Part shown: positions 50,087 to 59,892 of the stretch, in pieces
Layout: each line of letters begins with the position of its first letter
How positions within the stretch are numbered: position 1 is the stretch's first letter
Assembly (NCBI RefSeq): GCF_001562115.1
Contig: NZ_CP013926.1
Location: 1,550,001-1,614,000, forward strand
Source of the DNA: Alteromonas stellipolaris
Lineage (GTDB): Bacteria; Pseudomonadota; Gammaproteobacteria; Enterobacterales; Alteromonadaceae
Length of the DNA: 64,000 bases
Direction: 5' to 3'
Program-made: the position numbers and the translations under genes
The notes under the pieces: generated by a model
Database searches by the model: none
What the model was told of the DNA's origin: nothing
The model's input: only the letters and a program-made list of their open reading frames with translations

Positions 50087-50596
50087 TCAATCAGCTGCGC
50101 TTAGGTACAATATTGGATCTAAATAATGCGCTTTCTTGCTCCCTTGCGTCGACTCGTCGGCAAGCCAAAAATGGGGAAACAGCGCCACAATGCTGTAATG
50201 AAGATGGGGCGCTTTTCCTTGAGCATTGCCTGTTGAGCCCACTGTACCAATTTTCGAACCACTAAAAAGCAGTGAAATGCCATCAACATCTATTGAATCA
50301 AGATGCGCATAGTAATGCAGCCGCCACTTAGGCCCCAAGGCAAGTACTATATTGCCGCCTTTAGGCTTTTGACCTTGATAGAGGATAAGTTGATGTGTGG
50401 TTGCCAGCACCGAGGTGCCTTTCTGAGCAAAGATATCGATACCTTTATGGACCCCCGAACTGCCCCAGGGTTCATACCAAAAGGTGTCTTTGTTCCAATC
50501 AGCGGAACTGGCGTTGTCTACGGGAATAATTCGCGGCTCTGGTATAACAAAGCCAAGCAGTATCACTACGCATAGCCCCAACAAAATCCATCTCAT
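50087..50596 (-). CDS. M23-family (LytM-like) peptidase
   Basis: 169 residues: an N-terminal membrane or signal segment, then a LytM domain with zinc ligands in VHKGIDIFA (HxxxD) and PHLHYSIV (HxH). It should cut peptidoglycan cross-links or a similar glycine-rich peptide in the periplasm. Set before the RDD gene. Confidence 0.88.
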   Translation of the reverse strand: MRWILLGLCVVILLGFVIPEPRIIPVDNASSADWNKDTFWYEPWGSSGVHKGIDIFAQKGTSVLATTHQLILYQGQKPKGGNIVLALGPKWRLHYYAHLDSIDVDGISLLFSGSKIGTVGSTGNAQGKAPHLHYSIVALFPHFWLADESTQGSKKAHYLDPILYLSAAD

Positions 50597-50714
50597 TATT
50601 GAACCTTATGAACCCAGTAGCTGGTAAGTGTTGTTATGCGTTGAGGTCTGCAATCGAACTTCCACTTACTCATAGTCGCACACTAGGCTCTATTAATAGT
50701 TGAAAAACGATGAA

Positions 50715-50897
50715 TTAGTTCTTACCGCAGCACTTCTTAAATTTAACTTCACTACCGCAGTGACAAGGATCGTTGCGACCGATCTTTGGTGTCGAACGAG
50801 TAATTGGGCTTTTGGGCGGGCAACAACTTGTGTTAGTACAACCCGTGCTAGACTCTTCAAAGGTACTAGCGCTATGCTTATTTGTATTGTCAGTCAT
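50715..50897 (-). CDS. Small SEC-C metal-binding-motif protein
   Basis: 60 residues ending in [19 protein letters not shown], the zinc-binding SEC-C motif found at the SecA C-terminus. The rest is a serine/threonine-rich stretch with a TNTSCCPP segment. Stand-alone SEC-C proteins of this size are common in gammaproteobacteria. The ATG at 50897 is preferred to a GTG one codon earlier. Confidence 0.75.
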   Translation of the reverse strand: MTDNTNKHSASTFEESSTGCTNTSCCPPKSPITRSTPKIGRNDPCHCGSEVKFKKCCGKN

Positions 50898-51007
50898 CAC
50901 TACTCTAATTTTTAATGTTGGAAAACACAGATTTTATCAAATTTGCGAGAAATATTCATACAGACATAAACCAGCACAGCCCTGAAATGCTCGACCCACT
51001 TTTGTCA

Positions 51008-51337
51008 TTAAAGATCGTTACTCGCTGCTGCGTATGAGAATACTAGCTTGCAGTTAATATGCTTTAGCATCTTGTTGACCGAAGTAGGAACATCAACGAT
51101 GTTGGTGTCTTTACTGCTAAGCACCGATAAAAAAATATCGCAGTTGGAAAGTGCAATTTGTTGACGTTCGAAGAAAATCATCAATGGATCAAAGATATCT
51201 TCGGTAAGTGGAATTGTTCCCACATAACAATTTTTGTCTTCAACATAGCGAGCAGATGAATTCGCAACCTCTCTTTCTAACGTGTGGGCTTGCAATTTAT
51301 TGAGCGATAGAAACCTAAAGCTAACCTCTACATTCAT
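51008..51337 (-). CDS. Hypothetical protein
   Basis: 109 residues, soluble, no recognised motif. AGGAATTTAA before the ATG gives a good ribosome site, which supports it as a real gene. It stands alone between the SEC-C protein and the divergent dipeptidase. Confidence 0.5.
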   Translation of the reverse strand: MNVEVSFRFLSLNKLQAHTLEREVANSSARYVEDKNCYVGTIPLTEDIFDPLMIFFERQQIALSNCDIFLSVLSSKDTNIVDVPTSVNKMLKHINCKLVFSYAAASNDL

Positions 51338-51646
51338 TTAAATTCCTGAAATTACCGTTGGCTTATAACACGTAGTCAACTGACAGCGGCGTTTTGCCTG
51401 CTAAGGTGGAAAAACAAAGGTTACCTTCTGCCCTCTTAAATTAAAACAAAATTTCACATGGTAAATACGGCTTATCAGTCAATATCTAGAATTAGCTGTA
51501 GCAGGCTAAGCCTTTACACTAGCTAAATGGAAACATCGCTTTTTGTTGCAAATTTGTTTTACAAAGCGTACTAGTCACTCCAAAATATAACGCTAGAATA
51601 TATGTACTCCCCAATACATAAAAACAACAACGACAAGAGCAAACTT
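51338..51646. other. Divergent intergenic region
   Basis: About 310 bases upstream of the M2 peptidase. No confident promoter, palindrome or small ORF was seen. Confidence 0.35.
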
Positions 51647-53470
51647 ATGTTTTCAACTAAACGCACTATCGTCGCAGCACTAGTTAGCATTACGCTAATA
51701 GGTTGCGGTGAAGCCACTAGCAAAACTGAAACAACACCTGCGGCACCTACCGCGCAAGATGCGCAAGAATTTCTTATTAATGCGCAAAACGATATTAGTA
51801 AAATGCAGGTACCAGCCGCTCATGCCGAGTGGAGTTACGCTACTAACATCAATTTTGATACCGCCGCAGTAAGTGCCTATTTCAATGAAGTACTGTCCAC
51901 CAAAGTAGCTGTGTTAGCCAAAGAAGCGGCTAAATTTAACGATGTTGAAGTTGATGAAGATACCCGTCGTCAACTTAACCTGCTTAAAAACGGGCTGACC
52001 ATGCCACCTCCTTCAGATCCGGCGAAAGCAGAACAACTTGCTAAAATTGGTTCTGAGCTAAGTGCAATGTATGGTTCCGGCCAGTACTGCATGGAAGACG
52101 GCACCTGTAAAAGCTTGGTAGAAATGAGCAGTGAAATGGCGACTATTCGCGATGCCGACACCTTACTAGAGTACTGGAAAGGTTGGCGCGAAGTGTCTGT
52201 GCCTATGAAGCCGCTGTATGAACAACAGGTAAATTTGGCTAACGAAGGTGCTGCTGAATTAGGCTTTCAAAATGTGAGCGAACTATGGCGCGGTAAATAC
52301 GATATGCCAGCCGACGACTTCCCGAAAGAACTTGATAGGTTGTGGGGACAAGTTGCGCCTTTCTACGAATCGCTGCACTGCCACGTTCGTGCTAAGTTAG
52401 GTGAGCATTATGGTGAAGAATTGGTTCCTCAAGACCAACCAATTCCAGCACACTTGTTAGGCAATATGTGGGCGCAAACCTGGGGCAACGTTTACGATAT
52501 CGTGAAGCCTGAACAAGAAATGTCAGTACCCGATGTTACCTCATCGCTCGTGGCTCAGGGCTATGATGAAATAAAAATGGTAAAACAGGCTGAATCTTTC
52601 TTTTCGTCATTGGGCTTTGCGCCGCTGCCTGATACGTTTTGGGAGCGCTCTATGTTCCAAAAACCTGAAGGCCGCGACGCACAGTGTCACGCTTCAGCAT
52701 GGGACTTAGATGACAAAGACGATTTACGTATTAAGATGTGTATTCAAAAAACGGGGGAAGAGTTTAACGTTATTCATCATGAACTGGGCCACAACTATTA
52801 CCAACGTGCTTATAAAGACCAGCCTTTGTTGTATCGCGGTTCAGCTAACGATGGCTTCCATGAAGCGATTGGCGACACCATTGCCTTGTCGATTACCCCT
52901 AAGTACTTAAAAGAAATTGGTTTGATTGACGAGATCCCAGATGCGTCTAACGACATAGGCATGCTAATGCAGGTGGCGCTAGATAAAATTGCCTTTATTC
53001 CATTTGGTTTGATGGTGGATCAATGGCGCTGGAAAGTGATGGCCGGTGAAGTATCGCCTGAGCAATACAATACACTTTGGTGGGAATTAAGAGAAAAGTA
53101 CCAAGGTGTAAAAGCACCGATAGACAGGCCTGCAGATGCGTTTGACCCAGGCGCTAAATATCATGTTCCGGCTAACGTGCCCTACACTCGCTACTTCTTA
53201 GCGCATATTTTGCAATTCCAGTTCCATAAAGCCTTGTGTGACATTGCCGGTGACGAAGGCCCACTTAATCGCTGTTCTATTTATAACAGTGAAGAAGCGG
53301 GTACCGCGCTAAACGCCATGCTTGAAATGGGCGTAAGTGAACCATGGCAAAAAGCGTTAGAAACTCTTACTGGCTCACCTGAAATGGATGCAAGTACCAT
53401 TGCTGACTACTTTGCACCGCTAAAAACGTGGTTAGATGAGCAAAATGCGACGCGTCAGTGTGGATGGTAA
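51647..53470 (+). CDS. M2-family peptidyl-dipeptidase (ACE-like), lipoprotein
   Basis: 607 residues. The lipoprotein signal has lipobox LIGC (residues 17-20). The zinc site is HHELGH in NVIHHELGHNYYQRA, with the downstream glutamate in DGFHEAIGD, and C-terminal YHVPANVPYTRYFLAHILQFQ is typical of the angiotensin-converting-enzyme family. It removes C-terminal dipeptides in the periplasm. An upstream ATG at 51602 would add 15 residues to the signal; the start at 51647 gives a standard signal peptide. Ends at a terminator. Confidence 0.93.
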   Translation: MFSTKRTIVAALVSITLIGCGEATSKTETTPAAPTAQDAQEFLINAQNDISKMQVPAAHAEWSYATNINFDTAAVSAYFNEVLSTKVAVLAKEAAKFNDVEVDEDTRRQLNLLKNGLTMPPPSDPAKAEQLAKIGSELSAMYGSGQYCMEDGTCKSLVEMSSEMATIRDADTLLEYWKGWREVSVPMKPLYEQQVNLANEGAAELGFQNVSELWRGKYDMPADDFPKELDRLWGQVAPFYESLHCHVRAKLGEHYGEELVPQDQPIPAHLLGNMWAQTWGNVYDIVKPEQEMSVPDVTSSLVAQGYDEIKMVKQAESFFSSLGFAPLPDTFWERSMFQKPEGRDAQCHASAWDLDDKDDLRIKMCIQKTGEEFNVIHHELGHNYYQRAYKDQPLLYRGSANDGFHEAIGDTIALSITPKYLKEIGLIDEIPDASNDIGMLMQVALDKIAFIPFGLMVDQWRWKVMAGEVSPEQYNTLWWELREKYQGVKAPIDRPADAFDPGAKYHVPANVPYTRYFLAHILQFQFHKALCDIAGDEGPLNRCSIYNSEEAGTALNAMLEMGVSEPWQKALETLTGSPEMDASTIADYFAPLKTWLDEQNATRQCGW

Positions 53471-53500
53471 TTTTTTAGCCAACTAAATGATTTAATAGTA

Positions 53501-53529
53501 GAACCTCGTTAATCGAGGTTCTTTTTTTT
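53501..53529 (+). terminator. Rho-independent terminator after the M2 peptidase
   Basis: GAACCTCG/CGAGGTTC stem with a five-base loop followed by eight T, about 30 bases after the stop. Confidence 0.92.
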
Positions 53530-53632
53530 CAGCACTTATATCTTGTTCGTGCAAAATTAATACTTATGTCCCATTTTTACTAGACTGACCCTAGTATATC
53601 GTAGCGCTTGATCCTTATTCCTGAGCGTATTT

Positions 53633-56596
53633 ATGAAGTTTGTAGTGGTAAGATTTCTGGTTACCGCCACTATGTTATTACCTATCGTTTTTTCTTTGGT
53701 AGCCACATCTCGTGCTGCTGACTTTCCCCTGCCCGTGTTTAAAAGCTTCTCAATCGAAGAAGGCTTATCGCAAGTATCGGTTTTAGATATTGCAGAAGAT
53801 AAAGACGGTTATATCTGGCTGGCAACCCAGTCGGGGATCGACAGGTTTGATGGAAACGAATTTAAGCATTTTGGTAAATGGCAAGAGACTGAGTCTGATG
53901 GGCTCAACACCGTTACTACTTTTCAAATTGAACCTTCGTTAGACAAAGAATATCTATGGGTTGGCTCTATTGCAGGCGTTAGCAAGTTTCATATTGCAAC
54001 GGAAACATTCGAACACTTCCCTATATCGGTTTCCAGCAAAATAAAAGCCGGCTTAATCAAACGCATAAAAATCGATAAGAGTGGTAACGTTTGGGTGATC
54101 AGTGGTCGCGCGCTTTATCGCTTTTCAACGCTACTGAACAAATTGGTTCAAGTTGCAGTCCTAGATAATGTGACCAGTACACTTACCGACATCGTAATTG
54201 ATGGAAATAGTCACGTTTGGCTTAGCTCAACATCGGGATTATACAAGCTTAATTCCGCTTTCAATACCTTAGAGCTTCAGCAACTGGCGGGTACAAACTT
54301 AACCTTGATGGCACTGGCTGCTGACGAGAGTTTATGGATTGGATCTGGCTCTAACGGTCTGTGTCGTTACCCTTTGTTTGCTAGCAATGATTTTTCCGTG
54401 TCCACCTGTTTTGATGAAAGCAGCGGCCTTTCATCTAATGATGTGCTAAGCGTGTTGTTTCAGCGCAACGACAATATTTGGATTGCCACCAGCGGCGGAG
54501 TAAACATCATTCCTGCTAAAGAAGCATCTGAGATTGTGTCGTTATCGGTTTCTCAATCGAAACTCGCAAATAATTACATTACATCGCTGTATCAAACGGA
54601 AGCTGGCGCCATTGTGGCGGGGTCGCGCGATAATGGGTTTTCTATTCACAACCCTGTACTGTCGAACTTTTCAACCAGCGCAGCTATTGGTAACAATATC
54701 TCTGGTATTGCTACCCATTCCGATAACGCCTTATGGCTTGCTACAGAAGAGAACCTTTGGCATTACAATTATCATTCTGGCAAGGTCAGCGGACCCTATA
54801 CCTCGATGATTGAGTCCGAAGGTAAGTTATCTTCAAACAAGCTTTTAACAGTACATTACGATAAGCAGTCAGACTCAGTTTGGCTATCTACTCGCGCGGG
54901 GCTTGCCAAATTAAATACTGCCAGTGAACAACTAGATTTGGTGGCATTGAAGGGCAAGGCTGGTTATACCCTCAACGTGGATGCCGATGGTGATGTTTGG
55001 TACGGCGGCTACAGCGATGGTGTTTTTGTGTATCGCCCTTCCGAGAACCGAGTCATTCGCCAATGGCCAATCTCACTTACCACTCGTATTGTGTTTGAAA
55101 ATAACGAGAGCGCATGGCTGGCCAGCATATCGGGCCTATATTTTGCCAACAAATTTACGGGTGAAATACGCAATATAGGTGAAAGTAACACTAATTTCCC
55201 TAAAGACGCAGTAGTGACTTGGGTTTCTCGGTCTATACGTGGCGGCTATTGGATTGGCACCCAGGCAAACGGCATCTATTTTATGGCGGTTGAGGATAAC
55301 GAGATTTCCTCGGTGTCTTTTTCCCAGATAGAAGCAGACAGTTACTTAAGTAACATCTCAGTTGGCGCTATCATTGAAGATCAAGAAAACGAGCTATGGG
55401 TCTCCACAACGGTAGGTATAGCCCATATCGATTCTACCCTGTCATCCGTTTCATATTTTGGGGCACAAAATGGTGTTAGTGAAGCGGGCTACTACATAGG
55501 CGCCGCCGTGAAAACCACGGGCGACACTATATTTATGGGTAGCCCAAAGGGTCTCACTCGCTTCAAGCCCACTGATATTAAACAACAGCCTTGGTCGCCT
55601 AAAGTTAATATATCGCATATTGAAATTATTAATGAGCAAAGCAGTGGGTCAGAAAACCTCTACCCGAATACCAATATTGAAGAATTGGTACTTAGTTCAA
55701 ACAATGTTTCCTTTTCTGTAGAATTTGCGGCACTCGATTTTACACGTGCTAACGAAGTAAGTTATGCCTACTTATTATCTGGGTTTGATAATAAGTGGCG
55801 CTTTACGGATCATCGCCGCCGCGCGGTTACCTACACGAATTTAGACCCCGGGAATTACACGCTTATTATTCGAGCGATGAACAAAGAAAAAGTGTGGAGC
55901 CCAAATGAAGCCACGCTCCAAATCAGGATTGTTCCCCCATGGTGGGATAAACCTGTATGGCGAAGTGCCATTTTTTTATCGGCTTTTCTGCTTTTAACGC
56001 TACTTGTATGGTGGCGTATTCAAACCCTTAAAAACCGTTCGGTTGCGCTAGCAAAAATAGTAGAAGAAAAAACCAAAGATCTTGAAGACGTGGTAGAAAA
56101 ATTAACACAATTATCGAGTCAAGATTCGTTAACCGGATTGAAAAATAGGCGCTACTTTACCTGCCGAGCTCACGAGGCTTGGGACAGTTACGAGCGTTAC
56201 GCACAAGCCTTTTCATTACTTATTGTGGATATTGATTGGTTTAAACGAATTAACGACACCTACGGTCATCATGTTGGCGATCTTATATTGGTTAAAATAG
56301 CTGAACTGCTTCGTACGAACTTGAGAAATTCTGACGTTATTTGTCGTTGGGGTGGCGAAGAGTTTCTGATCCTACTGCCCGAGCTTAACGTGCATGAATG
56401 CTATTGGGTAGGTGAAAAATTGAGAAAAGCTGTTGAGAAAACGTCATTTCATTGCGAAGGACATGATGTAAATGTGACGATTACCGCAGGAATTGCAGAT
56501 ATTCGTGAAAGCGATAGCGTAGAGCAATGCATACACGCTGCTGATAAAAGACTTTACAGAGGTAAAGTTGAGGGGCGTAATGCTGTTGTAAAATAG
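53633..56596 (+). CDS. Periplasmic-sensor diguanylate cyclase (two-component propeller, Y_Y_Y, GGDEF)
   Basis: 987 residues. Signal peptide, then repeated propeller blades of the regulator type (DGYIWLATQSGIDRFDG; NDNIWIATSGGVNII; NELWVSTTVGIAHID) to about residue 670, a Y_Y_Y domain (FSVEFAALDF... YTNLDPGNYTLIIRA), one membrane helix near residue 780, a coiled coil, and a C-terminal GGDEF domain with GGEEF intact and SQDSLTGLKNRRYF. It should make cyclic di-GMP in response to a periplasmic ligand, often a carbohydrate in this group. The upstream inhibitory RxxD is not clear. Confidence 0.92.
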   Translation: MKFVVVRFLVTATMLLPIVFSLVATSRAADFPLPVFKSFSIEEGLSQVSVLDIAEDKDGYIWLATQSGIDRFDGNEFKHFGKWQETESDGLNTVTTFQIEPSLDKEYLWVGSIAGVSKFHIATETFEHFPISVSSKIKAGLIKRIKIDKSGNVWVISGRALYRFSTLLNKLVQVAVLDNVTSTLTDIVIDGNSHVWLSSTSGLYKLNSAFNTLELQQLAGTNLTLMALAADESLWIGSGSNGLCRYPLFASNDFSVSTCFDESSGLSSNDVLSVLFQRNDNIWIATSGGVNIIPAKEASEIVSLSVSQSKLANNYITSLYQTEAGAIVAGSRDNGFSIHNPVLSNFSTSAAIGNNISGIATHSDNALWLATEENLWHYNYHSGKVSGPYTSMIESEGKLSSNKLLTVHYDKQSDSVWLSTRAGLAKLNTASEQLDLVALKGKAGYTLNVDADGDVWYGGYSDGVFVYRPSENRVIRQWPISLTTRIVFENNESAWLASISGLYFANKFTGEIRNIGESNTNFPKDAVVTWVSRSIRGGYWIGTQANGIYFMAVEDNEISSVSFSQIEADSYLSNISVGAIIEDQENELWVSTTVGIAHIDSTLSSVSYFGAQNGVSEAGYYIGAAVKTTGDTIFMGSPKGLTRFKPTDIKQQPWSPKVNISHIEIINEQSSGSENLYPNTNIEELVLSSNNVSFSVEFAALDFTRANEVSYAYLLSGFDNKWRFTDHRRRAVTYTNLDPGNYTLIIRAMNKEKVWSPNEATLQIRIVPPWWDKPVWRSAIFLSAFLLLTLLVWWRIQTLKNRSVALAKIVEEKTKDLEDVVEKLTQLSSQDSLTGLKNRRYFTCRAHEAWDSYERYAQAFSLLIVDIDWFKRINDTYGHHVGDLILVKIAELLRTNLRNSDVICRWGGEEFLILLPELNVHECYWVGEKLRKAVEKTSFHCEGHDVNVTITAGIADIRESDSVEQCIHAADKRLYRGKVEGRNAVVK

Positions 56597-56778
56597 CGCG
56601 ATATTAACCTGCTGCTTTAGCCCTTATTTTCACTCGTTTTGTTAACCACTCTGCTGCCTAGTAATCAATTTACGCCCTTACGCTGACCAGCGCAGTATGA
56701 TGAAACTCATCGTACAGTGTGATCGAAATTCCCTCCCACGCTTATGAATAACCATATTCAATCATGGAGGTAACATTT

Positions 56779-57414
56779 ATGGCTAAGGTTCTTGTCATTG
56801 GCGCATCAGGCCAAATTGGTAAACAGGCTACTGGGAAATTACTTGAAGCAGGTCACCACGTGGTGGCCCCTGTGCGAAGCCCTGAGAAGCTAGACGATTT
56901 TGAAAACGACAACCTCGTAGTGAAAGAGCAAGATCTTGAAAAAGACTTCTCTGAGCATTTCGAGGGTGCAGATTGTGTGGTATTCGTTGCGGGCAGCGGC
57001 GGTAATTCGGGCGATGATAAAACGCTTCTTATCGACCTATGGGCTGCGCGAAACGCGGCAAACTATGCCAAGGCAGCTAACACCCCTAAATTTGTGATGG
57101 TAAGTTCTATAGGTGCTGGCGATCCAGACGCAGTAAGCTCTAGCATTAAGCCTTATTTAGTTGCTAAGCATATGGCTGACGAGCATTTAATGAATAGTGG
57201 CGTGCCTTATATCATTTTGCGCCCAGGTACTTTGTTAAACGAGCCAGGTACGCATTTGGTGTCTACTGATATGCCAGACAACCAAGACGATGCTGTTATT
57301 CCTAGAGAAGATGTGGCTACAGCTATTGTGGAGGCAGTTAATCGCAGCGACACAAGTAATGTGACGACTTATCTGTTTAAAGGCGATACGCCAATCTCGA
57401 AAATCTTTGAGTAA
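56779..57414 (+). CDS. NAD(P)H-binding atypical SDR protein
   Basis: 211 residues with an N-terminal dinucleotide motif VLVIGASGQIGKQA, and VMVSSIGAGDPD and the YLVAKHMADEHLMNSG segment with the active-site-like tyrosine and lysine. It resembles the YhfK/NmrA-type group of atypical SDRs. Substrate unknown. GGAGGT precedes the ATG at 56779; an in-frame ATG five codons earlier overlaps that site. Confidence 0.85.
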   Translation: MAKVLVIGASGQIGKQATGKLLEAGHHVVAPVRSPEKLDDFENDNLVVKEQDLEKDFSEHFEGADCVVFVAGSGGNSGDDKTLLIDLWAARNAANYAKAANTPKFVMVSSIGAGDPDAVSSSIKPYLVAKHMADEHLMNSGVPYIILRPGTLLNEPGTHLVSTDMPDNQDDAVIPREDVATAIVEAVNRSDTSNVTTYLFKGDTPISKIFE

Positions 57415-57455
57415 GTAAATATAAGTAAGCTACAAAAGCTAACGGTCAAATTAAA

Positions 57456-57484
57456 AACGCCAGCAATTTTGCTGGCGTTTTTTA
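57456..57484 (+). terminator. Rho-independent terminator after the SDR gene
   Basis: AACGCCAGCA/TGCTGGCGTT with a four-base loop and six T, about 40 bases after the stop. Confidence 0.93.
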
Positions 57485-57508
57485 TTATTTTGATTTAACT
57501 CTGTTTGT

Positions 57509-57597
57509 TCAATGTGCTGCTTAAGCTCAATGTGCTGCTTAAGCTCAGTGTGCTGCTTAAGCTCAGTGCGCTGCGCTAGCATTCAATGTACTGCGTT
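57509..57597. repeat. Degenerating 18-bp tandem repeat
   Basis: TCAATGTGCTGCTTAAGC is followed by three further copies that diverge stepwise (TCAGTGTG..., TCAGTGCGCTGCGCTAGC) and a partial fifth that runs into the stop codon of the next gene. It fills the gap between two convergent genes. Confidence 0.85.
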
Positions 57598-58153
57598 AGG
57601 GAACAATAGACTGGCTAATCCAGTTACCCATTTCGTCACGACGATGTAACTCGCGATACTGTGGATTACCACGCAAATTCAAATAGTCCACATTGAAGAT
57701 GTCTAACAAAATTACGCAAAAATGTTCAGGGGCCACAGAATAGTCACCTGCAATCTGAAGCGGTAAGCCATTGTTTCGTGGCGTGCCTGGCTCGCCCCAT
57801 AGAAACTGCTTCTTACCCGCATCAGACAATTTTGCCCAATGCGCCTCTATTATTGGCCTATCTTCGCTTTCGGTCACTATAGTCGCATTTACACTAAATC
57901 GATACTGCTCACGAGTTTTAGAAAAATACCAACAGCCCTGCGCTTTCGCCTGCTGCGACAATTGGTTGTATTTTTCGGTACGGGTATCTGAAATAACAAT
58001 TAATTTGTTGTCGTCACTTAAGCCTCGGTACACCACGGTTCTGCAGTATGGCACACCGTCTTTGTCTGCGGTTGCCAACTGAAAATAACGGCTCTCAGGC
58101 ATGCTTCTGCTAGCGTGTAAGCTTTTTGTTAACCCTGTACGCCACTGCGGCAT
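57596..58153 (-). CDS. Pyridoxamine 5'-phosphate oxidase-like FMN protein (Alr4036 type)
   Basis: 185 residues of the FMN-binding split-barrel family: YFQLATADKDGVPYCRTVVYRG near the start, then TEKYNQLSQQAKAQGCWYF and the C-terminal YLNLRGNPQYRELHRRD. It lacks clear PdxH-specific C-terminal residues, so it is probably a general flavin oxidoreductase. The ATG at 58153 follows GGAGAG; a TTG 14 codons earlier would overlap tatD. Downstream of tatD on the same strand. Confidence 0.8.
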   Translation of the reverse strand: MPQWRTGLTKSLHASRSMPESRYFQLATADKDGVPYCRTVVYRGLSDDNKLIVISDTRTEKYNQLSQQAKAQGCWYFSKTREQYRFSVNATIVTESEDRPIIEAHWAKLSDAGKKQFLWGEPGTPRNNGLPLQIAGDYSVAPEHFCVILLDIFNVDYLNLRGNPQYRELHRRDEMGNWISQSIVP

Positions 58154-58172
58154 TTTTAAACTCTCCGGTCGC

Positions 58173-58952
58173 TTAAGCGGCTTTACGTTGGGCAAGTGAA
58201 AACAAAGTGTAGAAATTTTCAGTGGTAATACGCGCTAATTCTTTCACCGATATACCTTTTAGTTCGGCAATAAATTCCGCGACTTCTACCACATAACCCG
58301 GCTGGTTTTGTTTACCTCTGTGGGGTACTGGGGCTAGCCAAGGGGAATCGGTTTCAATCAATAATCGCTCAAGAGGAACCGCTTTTACAACGTCTTGTAA
58401 TTCACTGGCAGATTTAAACGTGACGATGCCAGAAATAGAGATGTAGAAATCCATTTCAATGGCGGCCTGCGCCATTTCAAGGGACTCGGTAAAGCAATGC
58501 AGCACGCCTTTTGTATGGCTAGCTTTATGCTCGCGCAGCAAACTAATGGTGTCGTCACGGGCATCACGAGTATGAATAATTAGCGGCTTTTTCGTTTCAT
58601 TGGCGACTTTAATATGATCAACAAACGAGGTTAGCTGAACCTCTTTGCTTTCAGGGCTATAAAAATAGTCTAAGCCTGTTTCACCAATCGCTACTACCGC
58701 ATCGTCTTGCGCTTTTTCAAGTAACTCATGGTAAGTACATGCATCTTCTTGGTGAAGAGGGTGTACGCCACAAGAGACAGAGACATCAGCGAAGTCTTTT
58801 ACGGTTTCTAACATGCTGTCGTAATCGCTCACCGATACGCACACACATAAAAAGTGCTCTACACCGCGAGTGCGCGCAAAGTTTAGAGTTTCTGCCAATT
58901 CTTCTGGCGATTGCTTTAATCTGTCTAAATGACAATGTGAATCTACGAACAA
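58173..58952 (-). CDS. tatD: TatD-family metal-dependent hydrolase
   Basis: 259 residues of the TatD/YcfH group. Metal ligands are in DSHCHLDRL, GETGLDYFYSP, IIHTRDA, VLHCFTES and IETDSPWLAP. Such enzymes are DNases that trim 3' ends. In this order (holB then tatD) it corresponds to E. coli YcfH. The start is TTG at 58952, giving MFVDSHCHL; no ATG is near. Confidence 0.92.
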   Translation of the reverse strand: MFVDSHCHLDRLKQSPEELAETLNFARTRGVEHFLCVCVSVSDYDSMLETVKDFADVSVSCGVHPLHQEDACTYHELLEKAQDDAVVAIGETGLDYFYSPESKEVQLTSFVDHIKVANETKKPLIIHTRDARDDTISLLREHKASHTKGVLHCFTESLEMAQAAIEMDFYISISGIVTFKSASELQDVVKAVPLERLLIETDSPWLAPVPHRGKQNQPGYVVEVAEFIAELKGISVKELARITTENFYTLFSLAQRKAA

Positions 58953-58995
58953 AATATACCTATCTTTTTTACGGCTAACCCACTAACAACGTGGC

Positions 58996-59892
58996 CTAGC
59001 GCTGAAATTGTTTTAAAATACTGACCAACACCATGGATTTATTCACCCCTGGGTGCTGTAAGGTTTTAACTGCCTCTACGCAGGCGCGATAACGCGCGTA
59101 ATCTTGCACTTGTTGGCGTTCTACATACGCTTTATGGGCCATATGTTGGCACCACGTTGCTACCTGAACAGCATCACTTTGCCATTTATTAGCAAGAGCT
59201 AAAAGCTGCTGACTTCCTGAACTAGCAAGTAATGCGCCCATACCGTCAGTGAAGGTACGATAATTAAAATCGCTTTCGCTATTAAGTGCAGCTTCTAAAC
59301 GAAGTGGCGCGTAACCATAGGCTTCTAATAACGCTTCACTGGCATCTTGTACGCCTTGTTGCTGTAAATAGGCCAAACTACTTTGCACATCAGGCAAACC
59401 CAGCGAATGTTTTTCACATCGGCTCAATATGGTAGGCATTATTCTGTTCAGGCTGTCAGTGATTAGCAGCAAGTATGTATTATTGGTGGGCTCTTCTAAG
59501 GTTTTCAAGAGTGCGTTAGCCGCGGCCTCTGTCATGCTATCGGCCACAGGGATCACCAGTACCTTATTGCCACCCATTTGCGCCGTACCACTTAACTTGG
59601 CAATACCTTCTCGAATTTTATCCACGCCCAACTGCTTTTCGCTTTCTAGCACGTAAAAATCGGGGTGATTGCCAGCAAGGCGCAAATGACAGCTTTGGCA
59701 TGCGTTACACGCACCTTGCGGTGTTGGTTTTTTACACAAAAGGGTGTCCGACAGCCCTGCAACCAGCTTCGCTTTACCAATACCTTTAGCGCCAATAAAT
59801 AACAGCGCATGATGCAGCTTGTTATTAAAATAGCGTACAAGCAATTCGTTATAGGTATCAGAGAACCAAGGTAGCATTTGCCCAGATTGCAT
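58996..59892 (-). CDS. holB: DNA polymerase III delta' subunit
   Basis: 298 residues of the clamp-loader AAA+ family: GAKGIGKAKLVAG, the zinc cysteines CNACQSCHLRL, ALLKTLEEPTNNTYLLLI and the sensor LSRCEK. Its start overlaps the tmk stop by one base (TAATG). Part of the clamp loader that places the beta clamp. The small PilZ gene often found after holB in other gammaproteobacteria is absent here. Confidence 0.95.
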   Translation of the reverse strand: MQSGQMLPWFSDTYNELLVRYFNNKLHHALLFIGAKGIGKAKLVAGLSDTLLCKKPTPQGACNACQSCHLRLAGNHPDFYVLESEKQLGVDKIREGIAKLSGTAQMGGNKVLVIPVADSMTEAAANALLKTLEEPTNNTYLLLITDSLNRIMPTILSRCEKHSLGLPDVQSSLAYLQQQGVQDASEALLEAYGYAPLRLEAALNSESDFNYRTFTDGMGALLASSGSQQLLALANKWQSDAVQVATWCQHMAHKAYVERQQVQDYARYRACVEAVKTLQHPGVNKSMVLVSILKQFQR

